Numbered from the stretch's first letter, positions 9,947-22,979 are shown. The stretch: DNA of 64,000 nt from Aquilaria yunnanensis (GCA_039654915.1 CM077596.1:76881751-76945750), one strand, 5' to 3'. Made by a program: numbers and translations. The notes: a model not told the origin generated them from the sequence alone.

Positions 9947-11150
9947 ATTAAATAATGGCCTACATCCATATTTGGCCCCAAAACTTGGTAGACTCGGACA
10001 TTTAACCCCTTGGACTCCAACTTGAAAAAATGGTACACTTTACTCATTTTTTTCCACGTGATTGTCACATGACTCGGCTTCAACAAACGTTGCTTGCATA
10101 CGTTTCACCATCGTTGATGCCACCATCATAATCGCTTCTCCTTTGCCACGAATATCACTCTTGGTTTCACCAACTCCTCATTTCTCTTCCCTCTCTGCAA
10201 CTCCTCCTCTAACCTCCTTAGTCTCTTGCCTCTCTTCCCCCTCTGTCGACTCCTCCTTTGACCTCCCTGCCCTCAAATTCTTCCACAGTGTTTACCCAAC
10301 TATGGATTTCCAATTTGGCAACTGCAAATGGTGGTTTGGGTAACCGAAGAATATTAATTGGAGGCAAGTTGGTTAGTGAGGGAGAAGAGGAAGTGGAGTC
10401 AAAAGAATAACTGGTTTCTGCCATGGGGGAATCCATCACGAAGCTAGCAATTAAAATAGGAACCGAGAACCTATAGCTTCAACAAACATCAAACTGAGAA
10501 AGAAACTGGAGGCAACAAGTGAAAACTAAATTACAATTCTATGAAGATATCAACACATTGGGAATGAAGCTAAGCTACGTCGGATTAGGAACTCATAAAC
10601 CCAAAAGCAAAAATGGAAGAAAAGTTCGAGGAAAAAGGGAACAAGAAAAAAAAGAGTTTACAAGGAGAATTTTAGATCTGGAACTACTCAGTTGGGAAAA
10701 AAAACAAGGGAGGGAAATCAACACTAGAATTAAGTTGGATCTGAGTCGAGAGAGGGAATGATTGAGAGCAAAGCAAATTGGTTAGTCTTGAGTGACATTG
10801 ATTCAACATTAATGAGCTAGTGATAGAGGGGATTAGAGCTAAAACTGTGACATCCAAATAGACCATGCTACTGTTTTGTCTAGCGGGTTGGAGAACTCGG
10901 TACAAAAATATCCTTAAAACTGGACACTTCTGTTGCCAGGAACCTGAGAAAAACCAACGACAGCGGCAGTGTGAGTAAAACAGTCTTGCGAGTGGCATTT
11001 GCTAAAGTTAGGTCACGTGACAACCATGTAGAAAAAAAGGGATAAAGGGTACCATTTTTTCAAGTTGGAGGGGCGAGTTAGACTGATTTGAAGTCTAGGG
11101 GGTTAAGTGTCCAAATCTACCCGAAAATGGCTTTAGGCCTTAAATAATTA
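9947..11150. mobile_element. TIR element of about 1.2 kb with GC-richer interior
   Basis: The arms match in reverse over more than 100 bases. On the left, 'aataatggcct', 'tttggac'-like text, then 'aacttgaaaaaatggtaca', then 'cacgtgattgtcacatgac'. On the right, reversed, 'taaggcct', 'atttggacacttaacccc', 'aacttgaaaaaatggtacc' and 'ggttgtcacgtgac'. The interior carries short ORFs on both strands (for example 10218-10439 minus) without recognisable domains. No transposase is visible. The element ends only about 220 bases before the IQD start codon, so it may contribute promoter sequence. Confidence 0.6.
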
Positions 11151-11368
11151 GTAATTAAGCTTCTGGTGCTTGCCGTCTCTGTCTCGCTCTTAAAGATGTG
11201 GGCGCTATCACCACACCATACAATACAATATTACCACAAAGCCTGCCGATTTACACATGTTTCCGTCATCTTGACCTTCCACTTCTGCCTCTTTCTGCCA
11301 TCCCCTTGATAATTTCTCTGCAAATATAATGCTGCTCCATTTCCTCTGATTTTCCTTTTTGTCCTTCC

Positions 11369-13314
11369 ATGGGGAAGAAGGGAGGCAGTTCATGGTTGAC
11401 CGCTGTCAAGAGAGCTTTCAGATCTCCGACAAAAGACACCACCGACGAAGACAAGGTTTGTTACTCTGTTTTGCTTCTCCCTTACAAAACCGAGCAAACA
11501 GGGTAGCTGTTTCTTCTTTATTCTTGTTGGCTTCTCCATGGCCGCAATGCCTCATTTGTTTCGTGATCTGCAGAAGAGAGAAAAGAGGAGATGGATCTTT
11601 GGGAAGCCCACAACGCAGGAGTCGGTGACAGACCAGAGTCCGGTCAAAGCTAGAGGGGCAGAGCACGCTGCGCCGGCGGCGGCAGACCAAAGTCATGCCA
11701 TTGCCATGATGGTGGCCACCGCGGCAGCGGCGGAAGCTGCGGTGGCCACCGCACACGCAGCCGTAGAAGTGGCTCGCTTCACGAGGCCAACTAGCTACGC
11801 CGGTGCTAGAGAGCACCACGCAGCCGTCGTCATTCAGACGGCCTTCAGAGGGTATTTGGTAAGCAAACTAAAATGGAGTGCTAGTCTGGTCTCGATTCAT
11901 ACTTGGAGGATCTTTTAGGTCCGATTTATAGAAAAATGAAAATGCATCGTAGGCTCGGAGAGCTCTTCGGGCGCTCAAAGGACTGGTGAAGTTGCAGGCT
12001 TTGGTCAGGGGCCACAACGTGAGGAAGCAGGCGAAAATGACTCTCCGATGCATGCAAGCGCTGGTCCGTGTCCAGGCTCGCGTGCTTGACCAGCGGCTGA
12101 GGCTCTCTCATGACGGCAGCAGCAGAAAATCCACTTTTCGCGACACCCATAGCATGTGGGAGTCCCGCTACCTTCAAGATCTCTCCGACAGAAAATCAGT
12201 GGTAAGATTGGAAGAAATTTTTTTGTGGACTAATTAAAGGATCCAGGTTCTACTGCAATTTTATTGAAATTGGTTTGCACATATACAGTCGAGAGATACC
12301 AGTAGCATGCCGGATGATTGGGATGAGAGGCCACACACAGTAGAGGAGGTGAAGGCAATGTTACAGCACAGAAAAGAGGCCGCTTTGAAGCGTGAAAAGA
12401 ATTTTTCTCAAGCCCTCTCTCAACAGGTCAATTTGTCTTTTTCAGGTTTTCAATTAAGTCCTCTGATTACCAGCTTTCTCTCGATTGAGTCGACTAAAAT
12501 TTTCTTGTCCTGAATGAAGCAGTTGAGGAGGAACGGGAGGAGCCCATCAATGGGAGGTGAGGAAGACGAAGACAAGCCCAAATGGCTCAACCAATGGACG
12601 GCCTCTGGCACCAGGAGAAGAGCCTCAACTGATCAAAGGGAACACATCAAAACAGTAGAAATGGACACTTCTTCACAACCGTACTCATACTTGGCGGCTA
12701 ACTACAGATCAAGGGCAAACATGAGTACCAGTACCTCGAATCACTATTGCCAGAGCCAAAGGCCCAGCTCTCCCCTACAAAGATCCCATTCCAACCAGTA
12801 CCAATTCCACAGCTTCCATTCTCCGGCAACCCCTTCTCCAGCCAAGTCCCGGCCGATTCAAGTACGGTCGGCGAGCCCTCGATGCCAGAGAGACGACAGA
12901 AGCTGCACTTCCTCGCAAACACCGAGCTTGAGGTCCAATTACTGTTACACCGGAGGCAGGGGAAGCACCAGCGGCAGCTATGGCGTGAGCAGCGGTGCAT
13001 TGCCTAATTACATGGCGGCGACTGAGTCTGCGAAGGCCAGAATCCGCTCCCAGAGCGCACCGAGGCAGCGGCCGGCGACGCCAGAGAAGGACCGTAATGG
13101 GTCGGCGAGGAAACGGCTGTCGTTTCCGGTGCCGGAGGCTTATGGAGCAGCGGTGGGATATGGGCAGAGCTTAAGGAGTCCGAGCTTTAAGAGCGTCGGG
13201 GGATATTACTTGGGGTTGGAGCAACAATCTAACTATTCGTCTTGCTGCACTGAGAGCCTTGGGGGTGAGATTTCACCTTCTTCAACAGGTGATCTCAGGA
13301 GGTGGTTAAGATGA
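11369..13314 (+). CDS. IQD: IQD (IQ67-domain) calmodulin-binding scaffold protein, IQD16/17/18-like
   Basis: Five exons join in phase: 11369-11455, 11574-11858, 11953-12201, 12289-12426 and 12523-13314, giving 516 residues. The N-terminus ([17 protein letters not shown]) and the following KREKRRWIF block are IQD hallmarks. The IQ67 domain starts near residue 110 ([11 protein letters not shown], 114-124) and continues in exon 3 ([20 protein letters not shown], then [11 protein letters not shown]). The phase-0 intron after GYL is the family's diagnostic intron inside IQ67. [17 protein letters not shown] in exon 4 and the DUF4005 region near the C-terminus ([20 protein letters not shown]) point to the IQD14-18 group. 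Family members bind calmodulin, associate with microtubules and often go to the nucleus. The ATG lies in ttccATGGg, a good plant context. The minus-strand ORF at 11418-11819 is a shadow. Confidence 0.93.
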
Positions 13315-14497
13315 TCTAACTCATTAATCGTAACCAAATCTCCTTTTCTAGTACTAGTATTTGCTCTTGACTTGATCTCATCTGATAGTTAATGTTAATT
13401 CTTGTCCTGTACCAATTTTTTAAACCCTTTTTGCTGGAAAATGAAGTTGTACTTGTACCTGTGACAAGGGATAGCTGTTGGGCTCGGCAGAATTAACCGG
13501 CAACACCTTGTAATTTTATTGCATAAGGTCACATTTCATGAGCTCCATAGCTGTTGAAACTGGGGCATAAAATTATGATGATGACATAACTGCAGCCGAG
13601 TTTATTTTACCTTAAGACTTTTAATACAAGGAAGTGCTAGTTTGATTGTGCCAAAATGGAAGAACCAGTGCTTGGGCGTACACGTCATATAGAAGCGACC
13701 CCAGCAGGCATCATATTTATTGGGGAGGGGCCATCACTTCATGGCTCTTCAGATCATGAGCTCTGTTTTACTTCCTCATCAGTTCAGTATTTATCAGTGC
13801 CAGTGATGCTTCAGAATTGAGAATTGAAGTAATCATGCATTTGGTGGGCTCTTCTTACACATGCATTACGGAGTAAGACTTATGATCTACCAATTTTTTC
13901 ACAAAAGGAAAAAAAAAGGTTGCAGCTTTGCGCAGAATATTAAACACAAGCCATGTGCTATGTTTGTAGGCGACTTTTCTTCATGGAATTAAATACCGCG
14001 ACATATTACACGAGATTTCCTTTATTACGGGTAAGTATTATGTAATATAAATATTTTTATACTTTATTATTTTATTATGCGATATATTACTGTATTTTAC
14101 ATACCGTTCACTTTTTGTGTACATTTTATTTAAAAATTATAATATACTGTAAATATCGTGAGGTACGTACCACAATATTATATTTTTCATGAATATGTGA
14201 GATATTTTTTTGGTCATTTTACATTAAAATATTATAAATATATAAAACATAAAAATATAATTAATACATATATCATAAAATAAATATTTACTTTATTCTT
14301 TTGGTTACTTTTCTTAGTTAACATAAAAATTTAATGGTTACTTTGAGTCATCTAGAAACTCAATGTGTTATTAGAAAGTGCATTGTTATTATTAAAGTTT
14401 TTTTTTCTCTTATATTAATAAATTAGTTTCTTTTTAAGTATTATTTATTTTTCTCTAAATATAACATTTTTATGTTTTTTTATTAAAAAAATATCTT
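13315..14497. other. 3' region of the IQD gene, then AT-rich intergenic
   Basis: The first few hundred bases are probably 3' UTR. From about 13980 the sequence becomes strongly AT-rich and has no recognisable gene. Confidence 0.35.
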
Positions 14498-16880
14498 CTA
14501 TGTATAATACCCCCTCATAACTTCATAAAGCAAAATATTATCAATGATGTATTTTTGCTTTATGAAAGCTCCTTGGCTTTCATGAATAAGAAAGGGGAGA
14601 ATAACTTGAAGCCTACTAGTAAGAAGTTTAGAAATAAACTTATAAAGAACAATACAATAAGAACTGAGCCTAAAATCATGTGTTGTAGAAGCATGAGCAT
14701 GCTTAAGAATCAAGTGAATAGTAGTAGTAGAAAGTGCAAGAGGTGAAACACCAAAACCAAAGAAAGATAAAATTGCATAGGTAACCTCATGTCAAACCAA
14801 GTCCCATGATGTTGGAAAAAACCAGCTATGAAGCCATTAGGCCCAAGAGCCTTAGATGCATTAACATGTTTAATTGCAACAGCAATTTCACTAGCAGTAA
14901 CATCTCTCTCCAACAAGTTCTTATGGTCAGTAGTTAACCTAGGGCCATTCAAAACAATGTTAGAATTAACAGGCAAACAAGTAACAACATTAACATTGAC
15001 GTGACTAAAGAAGAAACTAATGAATTCATATTTAATCTCCTATTGAGAAGTAAGCTCCTGCCCATTTCTGGCAATAAGGCAGGTGATGCTAGCTTTTGTA
15101 AGCTTCTCCTTCATTTTTTAATGAAAGAATTTAGTATTGCTATCTCCAAGTTTAAGCTAGTTAGTATAAGCTTTATGAGCATAAAACTTTTCTTTAGCTT
15201 TTTTTGTCAAATTGTAAAACTCTACCTTAGTCCTTTGCCAAGCAATGTACAGACCTATATTCTCCAGATTTTGATTTAACTGCATATAAATAGAGTCCAA
15301 GTCCTCCTCCTTATGCTTAACCGTTACAGAAATGTTAGAGAAATAGTTTACATTAAGCTTTCTCAAGGCTGCTTTTAAGCCCTTAAGCTTACATAGCACA
15401 AATTTCCAATGATCATTAGAACCTAAACTCCCATTACCCTACCACAATTCTCTAACAATTTGATCATATGAAGGATGCATCTTCCACATTTGAAGATACT
15501 TGAAATTTTTTTTTGGATATTACAATCAGTTAGATTTATAAGAGCCATCGAATGAGTTAAGCACCATCTTCTCTTGAACTCAACATAACCACTTAGACAT
15601 TCATCAAACCAACAACTGATCCCCATTACCCTATCCAGCTTACAAAAGACACTATTTTCAAAGGTCTAATTATTTTTCCAAGTACACAATCACCAATACT
15701 CCTAAGATCAGTAACTCCAATTGAATTACAACAATCCACTAAACCATAGTCCTGCCATTCAACAACTCCAGTTCTAGTAAATTTCTCATCAGAGGACATG
15801 GTTCCATTAACATCACCACACACAATGCAAGGTCCCTTGAAATTCATAGCATAAGTTTCCATATTTTTCCATAACAATCTTCCCTCCTGAAAAGGAGGCA
15901 TAACCTCCTTTACTTGCTCAATAGTTCTTTATTTTGTATTTGATTTTTTGTTCTTCTAAGCAATAGGATTGCACTCTTCCTCATGATTCTCCTATTTATT
16001 GCATTTGCCATATTGACTAGGCCACCATTTGTAAACAGCTTTCTACTCTTCATAATTCCCATTTGGCATTTTCAGCATAGCATAATCAATTACTAGGTCT
16101 TTACATCAAACATCAACCAAAATTTTGCAAAAAAAAGAAAAAAAATCCCAATTCTTTAGATAGTAGTTGAGTCTGCAAAAAGAAGCCACCCAATCTTGCT
16201 CACAATACGACTCATAATACTAAGGTTCTAGTATTGCAGCTTTAAGTCCGGCAAGTAATCCCACACTGGAACCACATTAAACAACTATCGATTAAGTTTC
16301 ATATCCGTTTCCCATTTCCAAAATAACAAAGATTTTTTAAATATAAAATTAATTTGCCCTTTCAAAATTTTCAGCATATCTGCTTCAAAATGAAAACAAA
16401 ATAGGAAAAGCCCATACTGGATTTTCGTAACAATAGGCATTAACACTTGCTTTCACTGAGACTAAATAAATTTTCACATATTATCGGAAGATACCTCAGT
16501 GCCAATCATAACAAGAGTCAATCGCCATTTGCTACAGCCTTTCATAGTTTCTTCATCACCCAGTTCCACCATGTCTGATTCATCTTCTCCTATATACTGC
16601 TACAATTAAAAACTCGCTAGTTGACAGACCTTCATATATGTAGGTTTATCATCTTCCTCCACCATTTACACTCACATTTTCCTTGTTGATTATTGCACCC
16701 CTTTCACTTCATTAGGCACAACAAACTCATCACTTTCAGATCCATCACCTATATGCAAAAGATCATAATCCAAACCCATATAGACAACTTTCCTAGAGTC
16801 GAAAACCCTATTTCCCTTATGCTTTTGACCTCTTTGACTACAGCCATGACGCGGTTCTTGTCGATGCCACCCCATCCAAC
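14498..16880 (-). mobile_element. Decayed LINE (L1-type non-LTR retrotransposon), missing its 3' part
   Basis: Reading the minus strand, the blocks run in LINE order. A DUF4283-like stretch lies at about 16440-16200 in one frame (KILKGQINFIF, FWKWETDMKLN, VVPVWDYLPDLKLQY). A zinc-knuckle-like KCNK..NHEEECN lies near 16030-15975. An endonuclease block lies at 15901-15626 (GPCIVCGDVNGTMSSDEK). A linker with LKGLKAALRKLNVNYFSNI lies at 15399-15157. RT blocks lie at 14976-14498 (NASKALGPNGFIAGFF, then ESQGAFI..YIIDNILLYEV). Stops and shifts separate the blocks, so it is inactive. The RT catalytic YADD region, RNase H and poly-A tail are missing; the copy stops in early RT. The conserved text resembles plant L1-type elements whose first ORF carries DUF4283 and a CCHC knuckle. 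Confidence 0.8.
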
Positions 16881-17110
16881 TACTTTTAAGGTTGTAATCG
16901 AAACCCTAGTTTATAGAGAGAAGCCAAAGTTTCTCTTTCTAGAAACCAAACAACTTCTAACTTTTTCTATTGTATAATTTAAATTAGGATTTAAGAAGTT
17001 TTTTTTTCTAGAAAGTGTAAAGGAAATAAGGGTTTTTTTTCAAATCTCATAATTATAATTGTAATATCAATCAAAGTTTGTGGGGTAGCTATATTTAAAC
17101 TCATGAAAAA

Positions 17111-17735
17111 GGTATATTGTAATTTCCTCTCAGAATTATGGTTGATATTACACTTACCCTATCACATTTGAAAAAATATACTTTTCCTCAAACTTTTTAA
17201 ATTTCGATTGTTAGAGTTGCTAATATTAAGGTTACACCCCCAAGGTTTGAGAATCTGCACTTTAACCATAATTTTTTTCACTGTTTTACTATAACTACTA
17301 AAATTTTAATTTAAACTATTTGATAATTGTCTTAGAGTAAATAGACATTTATTAGGCTATTTTTTCAATATGTATAATATTTTTTACATTTAATAAATAT
17401 TTTAAATTATCATTTTTTCTTGTGATTGCAGAAAAATATTTCTTGAATTTTAATTAATGGTGAATAAAATCAAATAACTTGAAATTACTACAAAATAGTT
17501 AAGCAATAGTTTATTTTATGATTTCACTTGTTATTAGATAGTGTGAAAAATAGGAAGTATATATTTTCAAACATCAAGTTGTAATTGTAATATCAACCTA
17601 AATTCATAGAAGATAATTATAATTTTGACTAAAAGTTAAATGATGAAGTATAAAAAGCATGGGGGAAGTGTGTACTTCAAAGTGCGCAGGAGAAAGTGTA
17701 ATGTTGAACATGGTTTAGGAGGAAACTGTAACACA
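17111..17735. mobile_element. TIR element (about 0.6 kb), noncoding
   Basis: The left end 'attgtaatttcctctcagaa' with 'gttgatattacacttaccct' is mirrored by the right end, which reversed reads 'gtgttacagtttcctcctaaac' and 'gttcaacattacactttctcct'. The interior is AT-rich and noncoding. Text at 17230-17280 ('acacccccaaggtttgag') looks like a second element's end, so a nested insertion is possible. Confidence 0.5.
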
Positions 17736-20700
17736 CCAAAAACTAAAATACATTATAAATATTCATAGAAGCAATAGCTTAGCAAATATTTCTACTTGGA
17801 ATTGGAAAAGTACTCAAATAATCAGTATTAGTAATACTATAATAGGCATTAGCAAGCTTAATTAGATCAAGGCACCAAAGTGCCACTTGGATAATCCTTC
17901 TCTTTTGGGCTTGGAGCTTCATCTTTGTCCCAACTCACCATCATAGATCTTCAAGTTAAGACGCACGGTTCAAAAAACAACTAATGGATATAGTCAAACA
18001 AACTCTTTATGGAGGCATATTATAATGTGCAAGTGGATCTAATCACATGATTATCAATTTTCCCACGATTTCCACCTTCGGTTATCAAGCAACATGTCTT
18101 ATGTTCTATAAATAACGCTAAAAATAAGTCAACCCAAGTCGAGTAGTAGGCTGATTATGTTCGGCTTGAATAGTTTATTGAGCTTAATATTTTATTCATA
18201 TTTATATTGAAAGTAATATGAACAAGCTTTTATCGGATCGAGCTCGTGTTGTTCACTTAAATTAAGGGAAAAAATCTGAAATTAAATCGAATTGAGTCGA
18301 GTAGTAAGCAAATTGAGTTTTGTTTGAATTGTATACTGAGCTTTAAATTTTATTCAAACTTGACTTGATAACTTTTTGAACGAATCACAAACAAGCTTTA
18401 AACCGAGTCAAACTCGAGCTATTTGTTCATTTTTCACCCATATCTAAAAAAAAGTCTTCATATGGCCTCAAGAAGGTAACTTGATATATCCTATATATAT
18501 TTGTAGAAGCTCAACTGACTTGAGTGTTGGAGGACTCTTCCTTAAAACATATATCTTCGGACCTTTAACTCTATCTTCAATACAGATTTTTGGACATTCC
18601 ATGTCATTGTGTTTGGTGATTAGTCAACAATCAATTAGGATCGTCGGCTATATGAGCTATAGAGAATAGTAGTAAGGAAATTCCATGTAGTTCAAAAGAT
18701 TTGTCAAGTGGTTACAATTGATGCAATCTAATAATTTTCTAGTAATTTTCTGATCATGTTCACTCGTGACCAACAAACTGCAACGTCGCTCTAGTGTATT
18801 GTCCCTTGTACCCATTCGAATACTAATCACTTAGTATATTGGTGTAATTTACATTGTTGGTGACGCATGATGTAAACGCTCGATAGAGGATTTGATAAAA
18901 GACAAGAAATAGAATTGTTCTCTTCTTATAGGTTACTGAGTCGTATTCTTGGTTTTTTACTAAATAAACAAATGTACTCAGCAATATATTATTTAAAACA
19001 TTATTTTTATTTTTTATTGATTTTTATTTAAAAGTTAATACTCTAGCCACTTAATAATTACTTGATGAGTAAATTTTTTTAAAAAGATAATTGATTTTTA
19101 TAATTTATTTCCTTACCAGCTCAATAAGATAACAATTAATAAAACAATATTCACTTAGAAATAGTTATTTTTTTAAAAAAAAAATATTCTTTGAATGTAG
19201 AATTTCAGTTGCTATATGAGTTAAGTGAATGGTCTCTGAAATTCGAAACAATGTATAATGCACTTAAACGGAATTCATTTTCCTTGTTTTTCATTATCGG
19301 TTGGAACTTGAAAAAGTGCAATTACTAAAACCGAAACTAATAAAATTGCTATTTTTTTAAGATTTAAAGAAACCAAAAGTATGTGTTTTCAGTAACTAGC
19401 TTTGCTCTATATTAAATAGACTGTAAAATAATTAAGAGTGCACCGTCAAGGATAAGATTTCATAACTTCTTTGGAAACGGAAAACAGCTAAATCCGTGGG
19501 CTTATGTTTAGGCCTAATGACTTTGGATCAGCTGACACAAGGACTAGAAATTGTCTTTACTTGGGCTAGCAATTTTGACCAAATATATATCCCCTAACAA
19601 TTCTAGATTATTAGTATTAATTAGCTGGCTCATTTGAAAACTGCCTGCATTGACTTTGCAGTAATTTGAAAAATCTCTTGGAACGGTTGATATAAAACAT
19701 TGGGTATACTATGAACCATGATATTAAGAATCAGTTATATAGTTACATTTATATTAATTAATAAAACTGCAAAACTTAACACTTTTGTAGATGATATTGA
19801 ATATAGACATCATTCATAATTGATATGGTGTTCCTACGTCAATTTGTGTTAATTCATATCAATATATTATTGTATAATTTTTTTTTTATTTATCGTCTTC
19901 AATTAGGTATGACTAAGTAAAATTTACTATTATGAACATATATCTTAACCATTGTCAACTCTATAATTTTGGTTTATAAACATCCATTAGTTGTCCAATC
20001 TTGACATTCTTTAATAAAATATTCCTTATTCCCCACCCCTCCCCCCCGGGCAAAAAAGTCCAAATTCATTAAACATTATGCACAATATAAATATAAATTA
20101 ATAATAGTAATAATAGCAATCGGATTCGGAAGCTCGTTCTCTTTCTTGAGCACCTGTCCTCTTCTCCTCTTTGTTATTATGATGCATGCGTTGTAGTATT
20201 TACTTTGTATTTGCTCGTCTCACTTTCTCTGCTTCATTCATTTGACTTTTTTTATTAGTTTTACGTGAATTTATTCATATTATTACTTATTAGAAAAAAA
20301 TTTAAAAAATTTATTTACAAATTATAGATTTTAATTTATCATTCATATATAAATATTTTTTTTATTTATATGTTAAAATGTTAAAAATTAAAAATTAATT
20401 ACTAAAAAATGAATGGTGCAAAGAATTTAGTACATTGGAATAATATATATGAAGCTAATTTGTTAATTGTTGTTACTATGTACACTTACAAATATTTTTG
20501 TGGGGTTTGTATCGATCATTTTTAGTATGAAGAGTTTAAGTTGAAGTTTACAAGCGTACAGCACATACCAAATTAATTAATTAATTTCATCGGGTATCAC
20601 TTTTGGGGCCATTTTGATTTTATTTTGTTGGCCTTACACGTAGAAAAAAGATGTGAATAAAATTCCAACAAATCTTAATTTGACTTCAGGACATCAACTA

Positions 20701-21170
20701 GAAAAAAAACTACTAATATATAGGAGAATAAGTGAATCGTCGGCAGATGCATATGAGTTGCATGCAGCTGAAACTTGCTGAATTGAAATTAGTATACTAC
20801 AAATTTCACTTTCCATGTACGTGGCCACAGTGGACTGGAAAGTGTATATATAATACAGAGATGTTGCCCTTTGATTTCGGGCCCAGATAGATTTTCTTCA
20901 TCACTTTCATTTATTCACGTAATTAAGTTTCCTCCAATAATAACAAACTAAATTTTAATAATATTTTGTAAGGTTTCATATATATAGCGGCATATATATT
21001 TTTATTTTGCTATGTCAACGTAATGGAATATCTACGCACTTACGTAAACATATAAAATTGGACCGCCAAATTGTATGACTTTAACCTCCCCCCAACACAT
21101 ACACACACACCAAGAATTCTCCTTCTTGTCCACCGGATTATTTTCCATGGCGTTTAGTTTATTGCATTTC
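17736..21170. other. Long intergenic stretch, repeats only
   Basis: No gene is supported. 18130-18420 holds phrases such as 'aaattgagtcgagtag', 'gagctcgtgttgttca' and 'caagctttaaaccgagtcaaactcgagct', typical of decayed hAT-like MITEs of plants. 18960-19200 and 20270-20470 are very AT-rich. 20025-20050 has a C-run (cccctcccccccggg). 20750-21160 is less repetitive. No domain-bearing frame is seen. Confidence 0.4.
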
Positions 21171-21244
21171 ATGCAGGGCAGATCCAGCTTTTTTAAAACG
21201 GAGGGGTTAGATATAATTTTTTTTTATTCAATTCTTATTAGATA

Positions 21245-21899
21245 TTTTCTTTGTCTCATATTCTTTACACCATTTTTTTTTTTACCGTCCTAAATTCTTT
21301 GCATCATTTTCCCTTTTAGTAAGTTTTACAAACTTAAATAACAAACATGCCCCTTTATCCAATTCTCACCAAAATTCCAAAATCGATTCTACTTCCCTTA
21401 ATATCATTGATTGGGTTACCGGCAGATTGAGATTGAGGAAGTGACGATGCAGCATCAAAAACAGCGACGATCGACAGTGATAATGGAATAAAAATGATTG
21501 TGGATTGAGGACGACAACAGATCGAGAACGACAGTGGATCGAGAAAAGTAATGGTGCAATCGTGGACGACGGTGGCAGATTGAGGACGACAAGCCCAGCT
21601 TCCATGATTGATGTTGTTCACGCTAGGTGGCAAGGAGGACGACAAGATCCGATTAGTACTCTGGCGAGCACGGAGGAAAGGACCAACAAAGGTGAAATCG
21701 GGGATGGAATCAATGGCCAAGATGAAGCCGGAATCAAAGGTGCATATGGAATTGAAGATGGAATTGGGTTTGGTGGTGTTGCACATGGGGAGAGAAAAAT
21801 GACATATCAGGGGTAAAAATGGTAAACTATACATCATTTTACCATTTTTTAATCTCTATGTCATACACAAATGGTGTAAATAGTGTGAGACGGAAGAAG
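21245..21899. mobile_element. Stowaway-like TIR element with GC-rich insert
   Basis: The ends match in reverse over about 30 bases: left ttttctttgtctcatattc then tttacaccat; right, reversed, cttcttccgtctcacacta then tttacaccat. Both are flanked by TA (21243-21244 and 21900-21901), the target used by Tc1/mariner Stowaway elements, and the cttcttccgtctca tip resembles the Stowaway consensus. At 655 bp it is longer than a typical Stowaway MITE. The centre (21360-21830) is GC-richer, with open frames on both strands (160 codons minus, 103 plus) lacking any recognisable domain, so it may be captured sequence. Confidence 0.6.
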
Positions 21900-21925
21900 T
21901 ATAAAATTTTTTTATTCAATTCTTA

Positions 21926-22879
21926 CACTACAAGAGGGTAGCTATGGAGCGACAGAAACTAGCGACTGAATTTCAGTCACTAGTTAGTCACTAACTTGTG
22001 GGCCATGGAAATTATTGCGACTGACTAGCAACTGAAATATTTAATCGCTAATTAGTTGTTAGTTTTAAATTTCAGTCGCTAGTCAGTCACATATTTTATA
22101 ATATTTTTAAAAATTAGTTACTTTTCAGTTGCTAGTTTACTTCAGTCACTAAATTAAATTAAAACCTTCAGCTTCGGCCTCTCCTTCCCTATTTCCCCTT
22201 CTTGTTTCTCCTTCTTTCTTCTTTGTTTCTCTCATTGTTTCTTCTTTTTCCTTCTCTGTTTCTCTCATTGTTTCAATCAACCTTCGGGAGCTATCACCGT
22301 GTTCTGTCTGCACCTTCGGGAGTCGTCGCTACCCTCGCTGCCTGAGCCCTGCTACCCAGTTGTGCCGAAAGTGCCGTCGGTAAGAGAATCGAAGTTGTGA
22401 TTGATCTTAATGTGGTTGATAAGTAGTTACACAACAAAATTGTACTTCTTTTTCAGTAGTTAATACCATGGGTGAAGTAAAAAATTCAGAGGATGAAAAT
22501 GCTAGAGATGTTTTGGTTGTAATAATAATTTTGCTTGTAATAATATTTTTAAACTTATATATATACTTAAAATATACATAATGTTATATAAAATATATCA
22601 TTAATTTGAAAATCAGAACTTAAACTTGAATTTAGTTTAATAATTAATGATTGAAATGATAGGCTTAGCGACTGAATTAAATGTATTAGCAACTGAACTT
22701 TCAGTTGCTATTTTAACAAAGTTCAAAACTTTTGCGACTAACATATTCAATCACTAGTTAGTCACTAACAACTAGCGACTAATGATTTTACTACCGAACA
22801 ATTCAATCGCTAATCAGTCGCAATTAGTGACTTGCAACGACTGTTTCTTCTGTCACTAATCTGCTTTTCTCTTGTAGTG
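21926..22879. mobile_element. Non-autonomous CACTA (En/Spm) element, both ends intact
   Basis: The element starts CACTACAAGAG (21926) and ends CTCTTGTAGTG (22879), an 11-base perfect inverted repeat. The 3-bp target duplication TTA is exact on both sides (21923-21925 and 22880-22882), as expected for CACTA elements. Subterminal regions are packed with short repeats of 'agcgactga', 'cagtcactag' and 'agtcgc' in both directions, the usual transposase-binding arrangement. The 954-bp interior holds a pyrimidine-rich, GC-richer patch (22150-22390) and no transposase frame. It would depend on an enzyme supplied by another copy. Confidence 0.88.
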
Positions 22880-22979
22880 TTATAAAAGTATTTGAACTAA
22901 TTTTAAGAGGGGCAAGAATGCATTTTGTATAAAATTTAAGGACCATAAATACAATTTCACTATTTTATGGGGCTAAGAA

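Noticed and set aside
11418..11819. 133-codon minus-strand ORF
   Set aside because: Antisense to IQD exons 1-2; its openness follows from the GC-rich codon use of the real gene.
14498..16880. Separate small genes on the minus strand
   Set aside because: The ORFs line up as successive blocks of one LINE, so they are one decayed element.
21355..21837. 160-codon minus-strand ORF
   Set aside because: Sits inside a Stowaway-like element, low-complexity Ser/Ile/Phe-rich translation, no known domain.
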